In this document: positions 8,828 to 17,828 of the stretch, in pieces
Numbering within the stretch: the stretch's first letter is position 1
How the letters are laid out: every line of letters begins with the position of its first letter
Assembly (NCBI GenBank): GCA_026706665.1
Contig: JAPOYI010000146.1
Coordinates: forward strand, 1 to 55,050
Length of the DNA stretch: 55,050 nucleotides
DNA from: Gammaproteobacteria bacterium
GTDB taxonomy: Bacteria; Pseudomonadota; Gammaproteobacteria; Pseudomonadales; Azotimanducaceae
Direction of reading: 5' to 3'
Program-made: the position numbers and the translations under genes
Notes under the pieces: model-generated
What the model saw: the letters and a program-made list of their open reading frames with translations, nothing else
Told to the model about the DNA's origin: nothing
The model's database searches: none

Positions 8828-9301
8828 ATGGAACTGGTTCCCAGCGAACTCGGGTTGGCCACCCGGCGAGAGGCGCCGACAATCGCCGCCATGTCGCGCG
8901 ACTACATCGAACGGGGGTTGCGCTGGCGCTGGCGCGTGCCGGCAATCGAGAACCTGATGGCAAGTTCTGACACGGTAGTGCTCTGCGCGCGCGTACCTAC
9001 GTCGCAGGACAAGTCCATCGCCGGTTTCGGCATCATGCAGTACAACCTCGAAGAGGCCCACCTGATTCTGCTTGCCGTGCGGCCACGAATGCGCCGGCGC
9101 GGACTCGCGCGCGACATGCTGGCCTGGCTGGAAAAGACGGCCGAAACCGCGGGCATCAGGAAGATCGAGTTGGAAGTAAGGGAACGGAACTCGGGCGCTC
9201 GCGAGTTTTACCGCACACAGGGCTACAAGTCCGGGCCGTCGATCCCGCGCTACTACGACGGCATGGAAAACGCGGTACGCATGGCCAAAAGACTGCGATG
9301 A
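8828..9301 (+). CDS. GNAT family N-acetyltransferase
   Basis: A 157-aa acetyltransferase. The acetyl-CoA binding segment is LLAVRPRMRRRGLARDMLAWL (V-x-P-x-x-R-x-x-G-x-A), followed by the beta strand KIELEVRERNSGAREFYRTQGY, the usual motif B with its Asn and Tyr. This layout is close to RimI-like enzymes. The start at 8828 is chosen because the upstream in-frame codons run through the enoyl-CoA hydratase remnant. The stop overlaps the next ATG (ATGA), so it was probably co-translated with the now-broken efflux gene. The substrate is unknown. Confidence 0.8.
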   Translation: MELVPSELGLATRREAPTIAAMSRDYIERGLRWRWRVPAIENLMASSDTVVLCARVPTSQDKSIAGFGIMQYNLEEAHLILLAVRPRMRRRGLARDMLAWLEKTAETAGIRKIELEVRERNSGAREFYRTQGYKSGPSIPRYYDGMENAVRMAKRLR

Positions 9302-9664
9302 CAGGATCCGTCGATCACGACGAACGCCTATTGCGACGCGCGTTCTGCATCATCGTGCTGTTCATGCTCGCCGAAGCTGTCGGGGGCCTGATCGCGAATT
9401 CCCTGACCCTGCTCGCGGATGCTGCGCACATGCTGCTGGACGCGTCCGGGCTTGGCATGGCCTGGCTCGCGTCACGCCTCTCCCGGCGCGATGCGAACGA
9501 ACAGATGAGCTACGGATACCATCGCTCCCAATGGCCGCCTTGTAGACGGGACCGACGACAAGACCGCAATGTCGCACATCAGATCCGTACTGCGGGACAG
9601 CTTCGGCATCGACCATCCCGCCGTCCAGCTGGAACGGGACGTCTGTCCCGACAACCAGTGCTAG
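9298..9664 (+). pseudogene. Cation diffusion facilitator with central deletion and frameshift
   Basis: The first about 75 codons are an intact CDF start: a helix (IIVLFMLAEAVGGLIANSL), the metal-site segment LLADAAHMLLDASGLGMAWL with its HxxxD pattern, and a basic loop ending in YGYHRS. The match then jumps in another frame to GRLVDGTDDK, HIRSVLRDSFGIDHPAVQLE, which is the usual cytoplasmic C-terminal domain, ending at a TAG at 9662-9664. Roughly 170 codons with helices 3-6 are missing and the two ends are out of frame. The metal-efflux function (Zn/Cd type) is surely lost. Confidence 0.75.
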
Positions 9665-9671
9665 CCGCCTG

Positions 9672-10376
9672 ATGCCCAGTCCCCGTAAGGTTCTTGTAGT
9701 GGACGACGACGCGCACATCCGCGATGTGGTGTCTTTCACGATACGCCGCGCGGGCCTTGAAGTGCTGGAAGCCGCCGACGGGCGGCAGGCACTCGACATC
9801 GCCGAGTCCGAGGCGCCCGACCTGATTCTGCTCGACATCCTCATGCCGGAACTCGAAGGCATCGATGTGTGCCGGGCGATTCGCCGGACGTCCAACGTGC
9901 CCATCCTGTTCCTTTCCTCCAAGGACCGCGTAGTTGACCGCGTCATCGGGTTGGACGCCGGCGGTGACGACTATGTCACCAAACCCTTCAGCCCACGCGA
10001 ACTCCTCGCCCGCGTGCAGGCCATATTCCGCCGCATCGACGCCCTGGAAGCGAGCAACAGGGGCGCCACCGAGTCCGGTCCGCTACGAATCGACGCGGGG
10101 GCGAGGCTGGCGTACCTCGATGGCGAGGCGCTTTCCCTGACCCGCACCGAGTTCGGAATGCTGGCCACCCTCGCACGCCATGCCGGAGATACGGTGGACC
10201 GGGAGACCCTGATGCGGGGCGCCTACCCGAAGCGCCGCGTCGTCAGCGACCGCACGATCGACAGCCACATCCGGCGCCTCCGGGAGAAGCTGCGCGCCTT
10301 CGGTGCCGATCCCATCCGCACGATGCACGGCGTCGGCTACCGTCTGTCATGGGATAACCGAACGGGTGTCCCATGA
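9672..10376 (+). CDS. OmpR/PhoB family response regulator
   Basis: A 234-aa two-component response regulator. The receiver domain (about 1-120) has the acidic pair DDD (10-13), phospho-acceptor Asp55 (LILLDILMPE) and Lys104 (YVTKPF). The winged-helix output domain (about 135-228) shows LTRTEFGMLATLARHAG, the recognition-helix stretch SDRTIDSHIRRLREKL and the terminal GVGYRL wing. Its stop overlaps the kinase start by ATGA. It lies directly behind a broken CDF exporter, so metal or envelope stress is a possible signal, but that is only context. Confidence 0.95.
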   Translation: MPSPRKVLVVDDDAHIRDVVSFTIRRAGLEVLEAADGRQALDIAESEAPDLILLDILMPELEGIDVCRAIRRTSNVPILFLSSKDRVVDRVIGLDAGGDDYVTKPFSPRELLARVQAIFRRIDALEASNRGATESGPLRIDAGARLAYLDGEALSLTRTEFGMLATLARHAGDTVDRETLMRGAYPKRRVVSDRTIDSHIRRLREKLRAFGADPIRTMHGVGYRLSWDNRTGVP

Positions 10377-11995
10377 CAGACCGGCGGGGCCGGGCCACAG
10401 GCTGCGCCCGGAGGCGCCGGCTGCGCGGCACTCGGTTTCGACTGATGTCTCGGCTTCGGCTCCGCACGGTACTCCTCGTCGTCAGCCTGTTCGTCCTGGT
10501 TCTTCCCGTGGGGAGCATCCAGGTACTGCGTCTGTACGAAAGCGCCCTCCTGCGCCAAACCGAATCCGCCTTGATCACGCAGGCCGCATTCATCTCTGCG
10601 TCTTACCGCGCCGCATACGGCAACGCAGCCGGCGCCATCCCGGGATCGTCCGACACATCGCCTCAGGCACCCCGCCTGCCAGAGCTCGACTTCGTCGAAT
10701 CTGCCGTGCATCCACCATTCCCTTCCGCCACCCCCGGCCCCCGGGCGGACCCGGCGGCGATTCGAGCCGGTTCGGACCTGACGCCGGTGCTGAAAGATGC
10801 GCAAACCGTTGCATTGGCTGACGTCCGCGTAGTCGACGCTGACGGCACTGTGGTGGCCACTACCGGCGCAGACCTTGGAATGTCGATTTCCCAAAGCGAA
10901 GAAACGATCGAAGCCCTCGCGGGTGCCCATAGCAGCCGGTTGCGCCGGCGCGAGGTCGGCCACGAACCGCCTCCGTTCGGCCGCGGTGCCGCGATCCTCG
11001 TGTTTGTCGCCAGTCCGATACTGCTGAACGACCGCCTCGTCGGTGCGGTCGTGCTCTCGCGGGCGCCGGTCAACATTTTCGACACCCTGTACGCAAAACG
11101 TTACCTGCTGCTCCAAGCCGCGATTCTCATCCTCGCAGTCGTGGTAGGAATCGCGCTCTTCACGTCCCGCACGCTGGTCATGCCGATACAACGCATAGCC
11201 CGTGGCGCGGAACGCCTGGCCTCGGGGGAAACCGGCGAATTCGAGGCGCAGCGACCCTATCGCGTGGTCGAGATCGCACGACTTTCGGACAGCGTCGCCG
11301 CCATGGCGAAGAACCTGCAGCAGCGGACCGTCTTCCTGCGGGACTTCGCCCAGCATGTAAGCCACGAATTCAAGACACCGCTCACGGCGCTGAGCGGAAC
11401 TGTCGAGGTCCTGCGTGACCATTTCGAAGAAATGACGCCCCGGCAACGCAAACGTTTCCTTGACAACGCTCACTCGGACATGGAACGGCTGAATCGCCTG
11501 ATGCTGCGCCTGCTGGAACTGGCGCAGGCCGACATCGGCACTGGGGACGAGATCACCGATGTCCTGGAAGTGGCCCGAAGCCTGGACCACGCCACGGTGC
11601 GCGCTCCACACGATGCCAGCGTTCGCGCGCACATTCGCCGTGAATCGCTGGAAGCCGCACTGACGAACCTGGTGAACAACGCGCTGGAGCACGGTGCCTC
11701 GCGAATCGACGTGCGTGCCGAAACGCATGCCGACACCGTGCAGGTGTGGGTGGAGGACGACGGTCCCGGGATTTCCGAAGGGAATCAGGGTCGGATATTC
11801 GAACCGTTCTTCACGACCCGGCGCGACAACGGCGGTACGGGCCTCGGGCTGTCGATCAGCCGCTCGCTGCTGCGGGCGGCGGGCGGCATGATCGAACTGG
11901 CGCCCGCGGCGTCGGGTGCCACGTTCAAGATCGCCCTGGCGGCAGCCGAAGAAAAAAGTTCGCCCGATGTCAAGCGAGGGACTGAACAGCGCTGA
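10373..11995 (+). CDS. Membrane sensor histidine kinase
   Basis: A 540-aa sensor kinase paired with the preceding regulator. It has a basic N-terminal tail, a first membrane helix (TVLLVVSLFVLVLPVGSI, about 35-52), a periplasmic domain of roughly 190 residues with a proline-rich segment, a second helix (LLQAAILILAVVVGIAL), HAMP, HisKA with HVSHEFKTPLTAL (phospho-His) and a HATPase domain with NLVNNALEHG, VEDDGPGIS and GGTGLGLSISR. All catalytic boxes are intact. The ATGA overlap implies 1:1 translation with the regulator. The periplasmic sensor domain has no fold I can name. Confidence 0.92.
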   Translation: MTDRRGRATGCARRRRLRGTRFRLMSRLRLRTVLLVVSLFVLVLPVGSIQVLRLYESALLRQTESALITQAAFISASYRAAYGNAAGAIPGSSDTSPQAPRLPELDFVESAVHPPFPSATPGPRADPAAIRAGSDLTPVLKDAQTVALADVRVVDADGTVVATTGADLGMSISQSEETIEALAGAHSSRLRRREVGHEPPPFGRGAAILVFVASPILLNDRLVGAVVLSRAPVNIFDTLYAKRYLLLQAAILILAVVVGIALFTSRTLVMPIQRIARGAERLASGETGEFEAQRPYRVVEIARLSDSVAAMAKNLQQRTVFLRDFAQHVSHEFKTPLTALSGTVEVLRDHFEEMTPRQRKRFLDNAHSDMERLNRLMLRLLELAQADIGTGDEITDVLEVARSLDHATVRAPHDASVRAHIRRESLEAALTNLVNNALEHGASRIDVRAETHADTVQVWVEDDGPGISEGNQGRIFEPFFTTRRDNGGTGLGLSISRSLLRAAGGMIELAPAASGATFKIALAAAEEKSSPDVKRGTEQR

Positions 11996-12068
11996 ACAGC
12001 GGGACCCTTGACTCTCCCCCAACGTGAGGTCCTATGGTGATCGAACTGGCCGTTCAAGAGAGAACGTC

Positions 12069-12611
12069 ATGCACATGGTGAGCGAAGCATCGGCGCTGTC
12101 GGGACTGACCGTTCGCGCGCTGCACCACTACGACGCCATTGGCCTCCTGAAGCCGTCCTCACGATCTTCAGCCGGTTACCGTCTCTACAGCGATGAGGAC
12201 ATCCGAACCCTGCGACGCGCGATCCGTCAGGGCGACCCACAGGCCGTCACTGAAACCGTCGAAGCCTACCGGGATTTCCTCGAGAGTTGTGACTGGCCGG
12301 TCGAGAAGATCGGTGTTTCCTACAGCAACCTTGGCGCACTCATGCACTGGGAACGGCGCCACGAGCTGGCGATGGAGTTCTTCGTTCGCGCCGAGCAACT
12401 CCATGGGCTCGATGGCTACGGCCACGCCTGGTTCGCGTCGGCTTCGCTCGCGGCGGGCGCACCCCGGGAGCGCGTCTTGGAGCGCCTGCGGAAGGCGGGG
12501 CGCCGGCTGGAATCCGGCGACGCGATGCGCATCTTCAACCAGGACGCCGTGCTTTCCGCAGAAGAGGGAAGCGACGACCTTCTGGACGCGCTATTGCTGG
12601 CAACCTCATAG
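12069..12611 (+). CDS. MerR-type HTH N-terminus fused to an unknown helical domain
   Basis: A 180-aa protein starting at ATG 12069. Residues 1-45 are a textbook MerR start (SALSGLTVRALHHYDAIGL, then SAGYRLYSDEDI). Right after this, where the second half of the MerR DNA-binding domain and the long dimerisation helix belong, the sequence switches to AIRQGDPQAVTETVEAYRD and a helical region rich in Ala/Leu/Arg. Segments such as NLGALMHWERRHELAMEFFVRAEQL resemble tetratricopeptide-like helices. So it is either a chimera created by deletion or a real small regulator with a reduced DNA-binding head. No sensory cysteines typical of metal-sensing MerR proteins are visible. Confidence 0.6.
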   Translation: MHMVSEASALSGLTVRALHHYDAIGLLKPSSRSSAGYRLYSDEDIRTLRRAIRQGDPQAVTETVEAYRDFLESCDWPVEKIGVSYSNLGALMHWERRHELAMEFFVRAEQLHGLDGYGHAWFASASLAAGAPRERVLERLRKAGRRLESGDAMRIFNQDAVLSAEEGSDDLLDALLLATS

Positions 12612-12660
12612 CAAGGTAGCACGGTCCACCCGAGCCCTGCCGCGCGGTGTAGAGCCGTCG

Positions 12661-15600
12661 TCAGGTTCCCTTCTGCGCCGTGCTCCGGATCAGCGACATG
12701 AACGTGTCGTCGAGATTATGCGTGCGGGCCGCGATATCGCCAGCGGCGTCAACCAGCACGTAGGTGGGATAGCCGCGCACCGCCCAAGTCTCGAGTATCT
12801 CGTGGCGCGGTCCTATGTGCCAGTTGGCCCACGGCATCGGCTCTCCCGACTGGAACTCCGTCACCGTGCCGACCTCGTCATCGACGCTGATCGAGAGTAT
12901 CTCGAAGCTCTCAGATGGCAATTCCGCACGCAGTTCCCTCAAGTCCGGCAACGACTTGACGCAGGGGCCGCACCAGGTCGCCCAGAAATCGATCAGGACC
13001 GTCCGGTCCTGGAATGCTGAATAGTCTTCCTCAACGCCATCGAGCCGCTTGGCCGTGACATTCGGGAGCGTTCTGCCGACAGTGAGGTGGTTGAGGTTAT
13101 AGACCAGGTCCCGCTCGGCCTCAGCCAGGGTCTGGAAGGGAATCGGCGTACCGTCGTCCTCAAACCGGCGGCGTTTCACGAGCTCCTCGTTTTCCACCCC
13201 GGCGCTCAGTCCCGCGGCGATCGAGAGGGCATGCTCGCGATATCCCTCGCGCTCGTCCGATGGCGTGGAAACCTCGTTCGCGAGCCGCAGGTTGCGGGAG
13301 GCCAGGTAATAGGTGGCGGTAGCCCTCGTGACACCATCTGTCGCCGACTCCGATAACCGTTCGAAGATCGCCTCCACCGCGTCGTCCGCTCCCGGCTGGG
13401 CATTGAAGTCGAGCAGCCACAGCAGCTTCGGCCAGCCGCCGTGATCGGGAAAGAGCCGCGCGATCGTCTGGGCACCCCGGGACATGTGCTTGACGGACTC
13501 GGGGAAACCCATGGTGTGCTCCACCAGGAAGACCGCGGCGTCGAGGGTACTTTCGCGCGCACCGTCCAGGTCCAGGATGGCGTTCGCGGCGGCGACGGCA
13601 TTGGTGATATCCGGATGCTCTCCCCGCTCTTTTTCCCGGCGCTCGTTCTTCTCCTCCAGGGTAGCGTCCGACGCCCTGATCTCATCATCCAGCGCATGCC
13701 ATACCTCGTCGACGTCGATATACGCCTGGACCACCGACCAGTCCGGTTCGGCGGCGGCGACCGCCGTCTCCCCATCCGCTGCATCGATGGCATCGATGAC
13801 GATATCGGCAAAAAGCACCTGCGGCAGGACCGTAGCCCCCGCTATCGAAGCGCCTTCGGGGTAGTACAGGTAGAGGGGAACGCCGACGCGGCCGTAGCGC
13901 TCGAGCCACTCCGTGATCACCGGGTCCTGGTTGGTCCAGTCGCCCTCGAGCACCTTGATGCCGCGTTCCCGAAAAGCCGCACCGACCTTGTCGGAGGCAA
14001 GTGCCACGCGCTCGTTCACCTTGCAGTTCACGCACCAGTCCGCCGTGAAGTAGACGAACACCGGCTGACCGGACTCGACGTAGCCCGTCACCCGCTCGGG
14101 CGTGAACCGTTCCACCGCCAGTTCTCCCAGCGTGCCAGCCTTGCCGTCCGCCAGCGCCGCGGGGTCCGTCCGGTAGTACTCGACGTTGGCGCCCACCGCG
14201 AACGTCACAACGAGTGCCGCTGCCGCCACACTCCGCCACGGCCATGGATGCGTGCTCCCGAATGTCCGTCCGTACGCCCAGAGCGCCAGGCCGAGGAAGA
14301 CTGCCGCGAGCAACCCGACCGCCATGGAACTCGGGCCAAGCTGCTTGCCGAGGATCCAGAAGAGCCACACCGCGAACCCGAGCATCGGAAACGCGAGAAC
14401 GTTCTTGAACGTTGCCATCCACGGACCCGGACTCGGCATGATACGTCCCAATGCCGGAATGAAACTCAGGAGCAGATAGGGAAACGCGAGCCCCAACCCC
14501 AGTGCCAGGAACGTGGCCAGGGCGACCGGCGCCGGCTGTACGAGCGCATAGCCCAAGGCACCCGCCATGAAAGGCGCCGTGCAGGGGGTCGCCACCACGA
14601 CGGCCAGCAGTCCGGTGAAAAACGCTGCCCTGCGCTCGCTGCCCACGGTAAGGGTCTGTCCGATCCCGGCCGCGCGCATACCGAACTCGAAGACGCCGAG
14701 AAGGTTGAGCGCAATGGCCACCATCAGCAAGGCAAGCCCGAGGATCACGAGCGGAAACTGCATCTGCACACCCCACCCTACGGCCAGTCCCGCCTCCCGG
14801 ACGGCAACGAGAGCCCCGCCCAGCACGGCGAAGGCAACCAGTATCCCCGCGGTGTACAACAGGCCGCTCTGCTGCGCCTCGCCCCGGTCCGCATGTCCCA
14901 TCCTCACGAGGCTCAGCGCCTTGATGCTGAGCACGGGGAAGACGCAGGGCATCAGGTTCAGGATCACTCCGCCGACGAAGGCGAACAGCAAGGCGAGAGG
15001 AAGCGACATGTCGCCCAGGAATGACGTTGGCACCGGCGCCATGGTTCCGGCGCCCGCAAGTTCGGGAACCGTCTCGGTGGCCGACTTGACCTCGACCCGG
15101 GCAAACTGCTCGCCACCGTTGCCGTCCACAAAGCGCAGGACGGCCGGGAACTCCGTCGCCTCCTCCGCCTTGCGGCCCGCATCCATGGAAACCACGATTC
15201 CTCCCGGGGAAAACGAGGCCGACTGCCCGACGTATTTGACGATGTACCGGGGTTCGACAAAGAGGTAGGGATCGAGCATCTCGGCAATCGAGTCCGGTGT
15301 CCGAACCGAAACCCTCAACGACTCGCCGTCCCGCTCGAACCAGGCGGGCCAGTCAACTGCTTCCGGCTGCTTGGTGCGCGCCTGGGCAAACGACTCGGCG
15401 TGCTGTGGATCGAGGTCTCCATCACCGAAGGCCATGTTCACCGAGAGCGAGGCCTTTTCGGGAACGCACAACTCGTCGTCGCACACGACCCAGCGCGCCT
15501 CGCCCTGCAGGTCCACCGTATCGCCCGCATTTCCCGCGGGAACATCGATGTCGGCGAGGAGCAGGATCGGTTCGTCGAACCCGTAGGTGATCATGTCGCC

Positions 15601-15921
15601 GAAAGGGATGACGTGGGGCCCGGGAAACTGGAGTTCGGACGCTTCGAACCCCTCGGGCAGACTCCAGCGCATGCTGGCCGGCAGGCCGGCGTCACCCGGA
15701 TTGATCCAGTAGGCATGCCACGTCGGGTCCGGCGCGATATGGAGCCCGACCGTCACGGTTCCTCCGGCGGCCGGCAAGGAAGCCTGCTCCGCAACGAGGT
15801 CCACCGTGGAGTAGTTTGTCCGCACCGGCCCGGCCTGAACGGATCCGCCGAGAGCAAAACCGGTAGCGACCAGGACCGGCATCATCCTTGACAACGAACG
15901 CTTCGGACGCGTCACGATCAT
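12661..15921 (-). CDS. DsbD-type thiol:disulfide interchange protein fused to a TlpA thioredoxin
   Basis: A 1086-aa inner-membrane reductase. Order: signal/anchor (about 13-30), periplasmic DsbD-alpha-like domain with the CDDELC pair (147-152), a membrane domain of about 8 helices (300-580) with the electron-carrying Cys in LMPCVFP (326) and ATPCTAP (447), a thioredoxin-like domain with CVNC (630-633), about 240 residues of charged and helical linker, and a second thioredoxin domain of TlpA type with CGPC (984-987). DsbD is usually near 600 aa and lacks the last part. It should pass electrons from cytoplasmic thioredoxin to the periplasm, with its own built-in acceptor. Start at the ATG at 15921; 15885 is an alternative. 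Confidence 0.85.
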   Translation of the reverse strand: MIVTRPKRSLSRMMPVLVATGFALGGSVQAGPVRTNYSTVDLVAEQASLPAAGGTVTVGLHIAPDPTWHAYWINPGDAGLPASMRWSLPEGFEASELQFPGPHVIPFGDMITYGFDEPILLLADIDVPAGNAGDTVDLQGEARWVVCDDELCVPEKASLSVNMAFGDGDLDPQHAESFAQARTKQPEAVDWPAWFERDGESLRVSVRTPDSIAEMLDPYLFVEPRYIVKYVGQSASFSPGGIVVSMDAGRKAEEATEFPAVLRFVDGNGGEQFARVEVKSATETVPELAGAGTMAPVPTSFLGDMSLPLALLFAFVGGVILNLMPCVFPVLSIKALSLVRMGHADRGEAQQSGLLYTAGILVAFAVLGGALVAVREAGLAVGWGVQMQFPLVILGLALLMVAIALNLLGVFEFGMRAAGIGQTLTVGSERRAAFFTGLLAVVVATPCTAPFMAGALGYALVQPAPVALATFLALGLGLAFPYLLLSFIPALGRIMPSPGPWMATFKNVLAFPMLGFAVWLFWILGKQLGPSSMAVGLLAAVFLGLALWAYGRTFGSTHPWPWRSVAAAALVVTFAVGANVEYYRTDPAALADGKAGTLGELAVERFTPERVTGYVESGQPVFVYFTADWCVNCKVNERVALASDKVGAAFRERGIKVLEGDWTNQDPVITEWLERYGRVGVPLYLYYPEGASIAGATVLPQVLFADIVIDAIDAADGETAVAAAEPDWSVVQAYIDVDEVWHALDDEIRASDATLEEKNERREKERGEHPDITNAVAAANAILDLDGARESTLDAAVFLVEHTMGFPESVKHMSRGAQTIARLFPDHGGWPKLLWLLDFNAQPGADDAVEAIFERLSESATDGVTRATATYYLASRNLRLANEVSTPSDEREGYREHALSIAAGLSAGVENEELVKRRRFEDDGTPIPFQTLAEAERDLVYNLNHLTVGRTLPNVTAKRLDGVEEDYSAFQDRTVLIDFWATWCGPCVKSLPDLRELRAELPSESFEILSISVDDEVGTVTEFQSGEPMPWANWHIGPRHEILETWAVRGYPTYVLVDAAGDIAARTHNLDDTFMSLIRSTAQKGT

Positions 15922-16121
15922 CCAATTCACTTGCACCAACCCTCCGTTACGCGAGCGCCCGCAGGAAGTGCTCACCATGGACGAAACCGCGTATGATCAT
16001 ACACGGCACAGCTTGCCAGATGATGACGCCTGGCCGGGCCGAAACGGCAGCGGCAAACGGTCGTCGTCCGGCGCATCTGTGAGAACATCTGCCGCGTTGA
16101 CAAGACCCTGACGATGGCCGG
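15922..16121. promoter_or_regulatory. Divergent intergenic region, DsbD-TlpA / CRTAC1
   Basis: About 200 bp separate the two divergent starts and should hold both promoters. The stretch around GTATGATCATACACG (15990-16004) contains the perfect 10-bp palindrome GTATGATCATAC, a possible operator for coordinated control. No clear -35/-10 pair could be assigned. Confidence 0.35.
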
Positions 16122-17828
16122 ATGAGATCGAAGACCAGGATCGCCGCAGCGGGCATGCCGCTTGCCATTCTCATGGCAGGATGCGGCGGCGGCGGTGGGG
16201 GCACGGGACCCGTCCGGCCCGTCGAGCCGCCCGCGCCACCCCCGGAGCCACCCCCTGCGGCCACCCGCTTCGTTGACGCCACCGCAGACTCCGGAATCCG
16301 CTACGAGCACGGCTACCTGAATCCTCCGGAACTCATCGATCCCGAAGAGTTCGGCGGCGGTGTTGCCGCCGGCGACTACGATGGCGACGGGTTCGTCGAC
16401 CTCTTCGTCGTCCGTGGCGACATCGGGCCCAACCTGCTGTACCGGAATCTAGGTGACAACGTCTTCGAGAATGTCGCAATGGAAGCGGGCGTCGCCTATA
16501 CGAAGTCCGCCTCGGAAAACTATCGGCACTGCGGACCGGCTTTCGCCGACATGGATGGCGACGGCGACCTCGACCTGTTCGTCGGAGGGCTGGAGTGGGA
16601 TCCGTCATTCGTTTTCGCGAACGAGGGGGACGGCACGTTCACCGATGTGACCCCGGACTCGGGCATAAGCGCCATCGGCGCCCGTCACACCGTATCGGCC
16701 GGATTCGGCGACTATGACCTCGATGGCGACCTCGACATGTTTCTCACCCACTGGGGTACCGAAGACGGGCCCGGCCTGCGGTTGCACACCGAGCACCTGT
16801 GGCGAAACGACACGGCGAACGGCGACATCCGGTTTACCGATGTCAGCCTCGAAGCGGGTATCTCAACGGATATCTTCAGGGACGAGGCGGTGAGATCCGC
16901 CTACGGTGACGGGTTCGACTACACCTTCACGGCCACGTTTGCGCGCATCAACGAGGACCGCTATCCGGACCTCCTGATCGCAGCGGATTTCCTGACTTCC
17001 ATGTACTACCTGAACAATGGCGACGGCACGTTCAGGAACGCCACCGACAGGAGCGTCATTCAGGACCGCAACGGCATGGGCTCGGCCGTGGGCGACTACG
17101 ATGCGGACGGCGACCTCGACTGGTTCGTCACGTCAATCTGGAGCCTGCCCGACGAACAGGGCGACCAGCTCTTCGAGCTCGGCAATCGGCTCTATCAGAA
17201 CACGGGAGGAGAGTTCTCGGACGTGACAGAGCTGGCAGGCGTCGAGGACGGTGGGTGGGGATGGGCCGCGTGCTTCGCGGACTTCGACAACGATGGGGAC
17301 CTGGACATCTACCACACCAACGGCTGGTGGATCCCATTCGCACCGAACTTCTTTCACAGGGACGAGAGCCGGTTCTTCGAATCCATCGGGAACGGCGAGT
17401 TCCTGGAAAAATCCCGCGATGTCGGGCTTGCGGATACCGAGCGGGGATACGCCATCGTCTGCGCGGACTTCGACAACGACGGGGACACGGATATCTTCCA
17501 GGCACATCGCAACACGGCCAACGCAGGCACGCTGTGGCGGAACGATACGACCCGCCGCCGCTACCTCAAGGTGGAACTCAACGGGTTACCCCCCAACACG
17601 GAGGCCGCGGGCGCCCGTATCCGGGTCACCACGGCAGGTCAGACGCAACTGCGCGAGATCATGATCGGCAGCAACTTCACGTCGCAGAATCCCACCGTAC
17701 AGGCATTCGGACTCGACGGCGCCGACGAGGTCGACACGGTGGAGGTCGAATGGCCGGACGGCGAACTGACCACGAGGCGCGACGTCGCCGCGGACCAGAC
17801 GCTAAGGCTTGACCATCCCGGCCTGTGA
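16122..17828 (+). CDS. CRTAC1-type lipoprotein with FG-GAP/VCBS repeats and ASPIC/UnbV domain
   Basis: A 568-aa surface or periplasmic protein. The N-terminus ends in a lipobox (LMAGC at about 17-21) followed by a Gly stretch and a Pro-rich linker. The body has at least six calcium-binding DxDxDG loops in FG-GAP/VCBS repeats, for example GDYDGDGFVDLF, ADMDGDGDLDLF, GDYDADGDLDWF and ADFDNDGDLDIY, predicting a beta-propeller. The last about 90 residues (RRYLKVELNG to the end) are the ASPIC/UnbV domain. Proteins of this kind are thought to act in carbohydrate or surface binding; the exact role is unknown. Its end overlaps the convergent TlpA-like gene by 27 bp. Confidence 0.88.
   Translation: MRSKTRIAAAGMPLAILMAGCGGGGGGTGPVRPVEPPAPPPEPPPAATRFVDATADSGIRYEHGYLNPPELIDPEEFGGGVAAGDYDGDGFVDLFVVRGDIGPNLLYRNLGDNVFENVAMEAGVAYTKSASENYRHCGPAFADMDGDGDLDLFVGGLEWDPSFVFANEGDGTFTDVTPDSGISAIGARHTVSAGFGDYDLDGDLDMFLTHWGTEDGPGLRLHTEHLWRNDTANGDIRFTDVSLEAGISTDIFRDEAVRSAYGDGFDYTFTATFARINEDRYPDLLIAADFLTSMYYLNNGDGTFRNATDRSVIQDRNGMGSAVGDYDADGDLDWFVTSIWSLPDEQGDQLFELGNRLYQNTGGEFSDVTELAGVEDGGWGWAACFADFDNDGDLDIYHTNGWWIPFAPNFFHRDESRFFESIGNGEFLEKSRDVGLADTERGYAIVCADFDNDGDTDIFQAHRNTANAGTLWRNDTTRRRYLKVELNGLPPNTEAAGARIRVTTAGQTQLREIMIGSNFTSQNPTVQAFGLDGADEVDTVEVEWPDGELTTRRDVAADQTLRLDHPGL

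Noticed and set aside
10337-12022. Minus-strand frame of 561 codons opposite the histidine kinase
   Set aside because: The kinase on the plus strand has all catalytic boxes; the antisense product has no recognisable motif.
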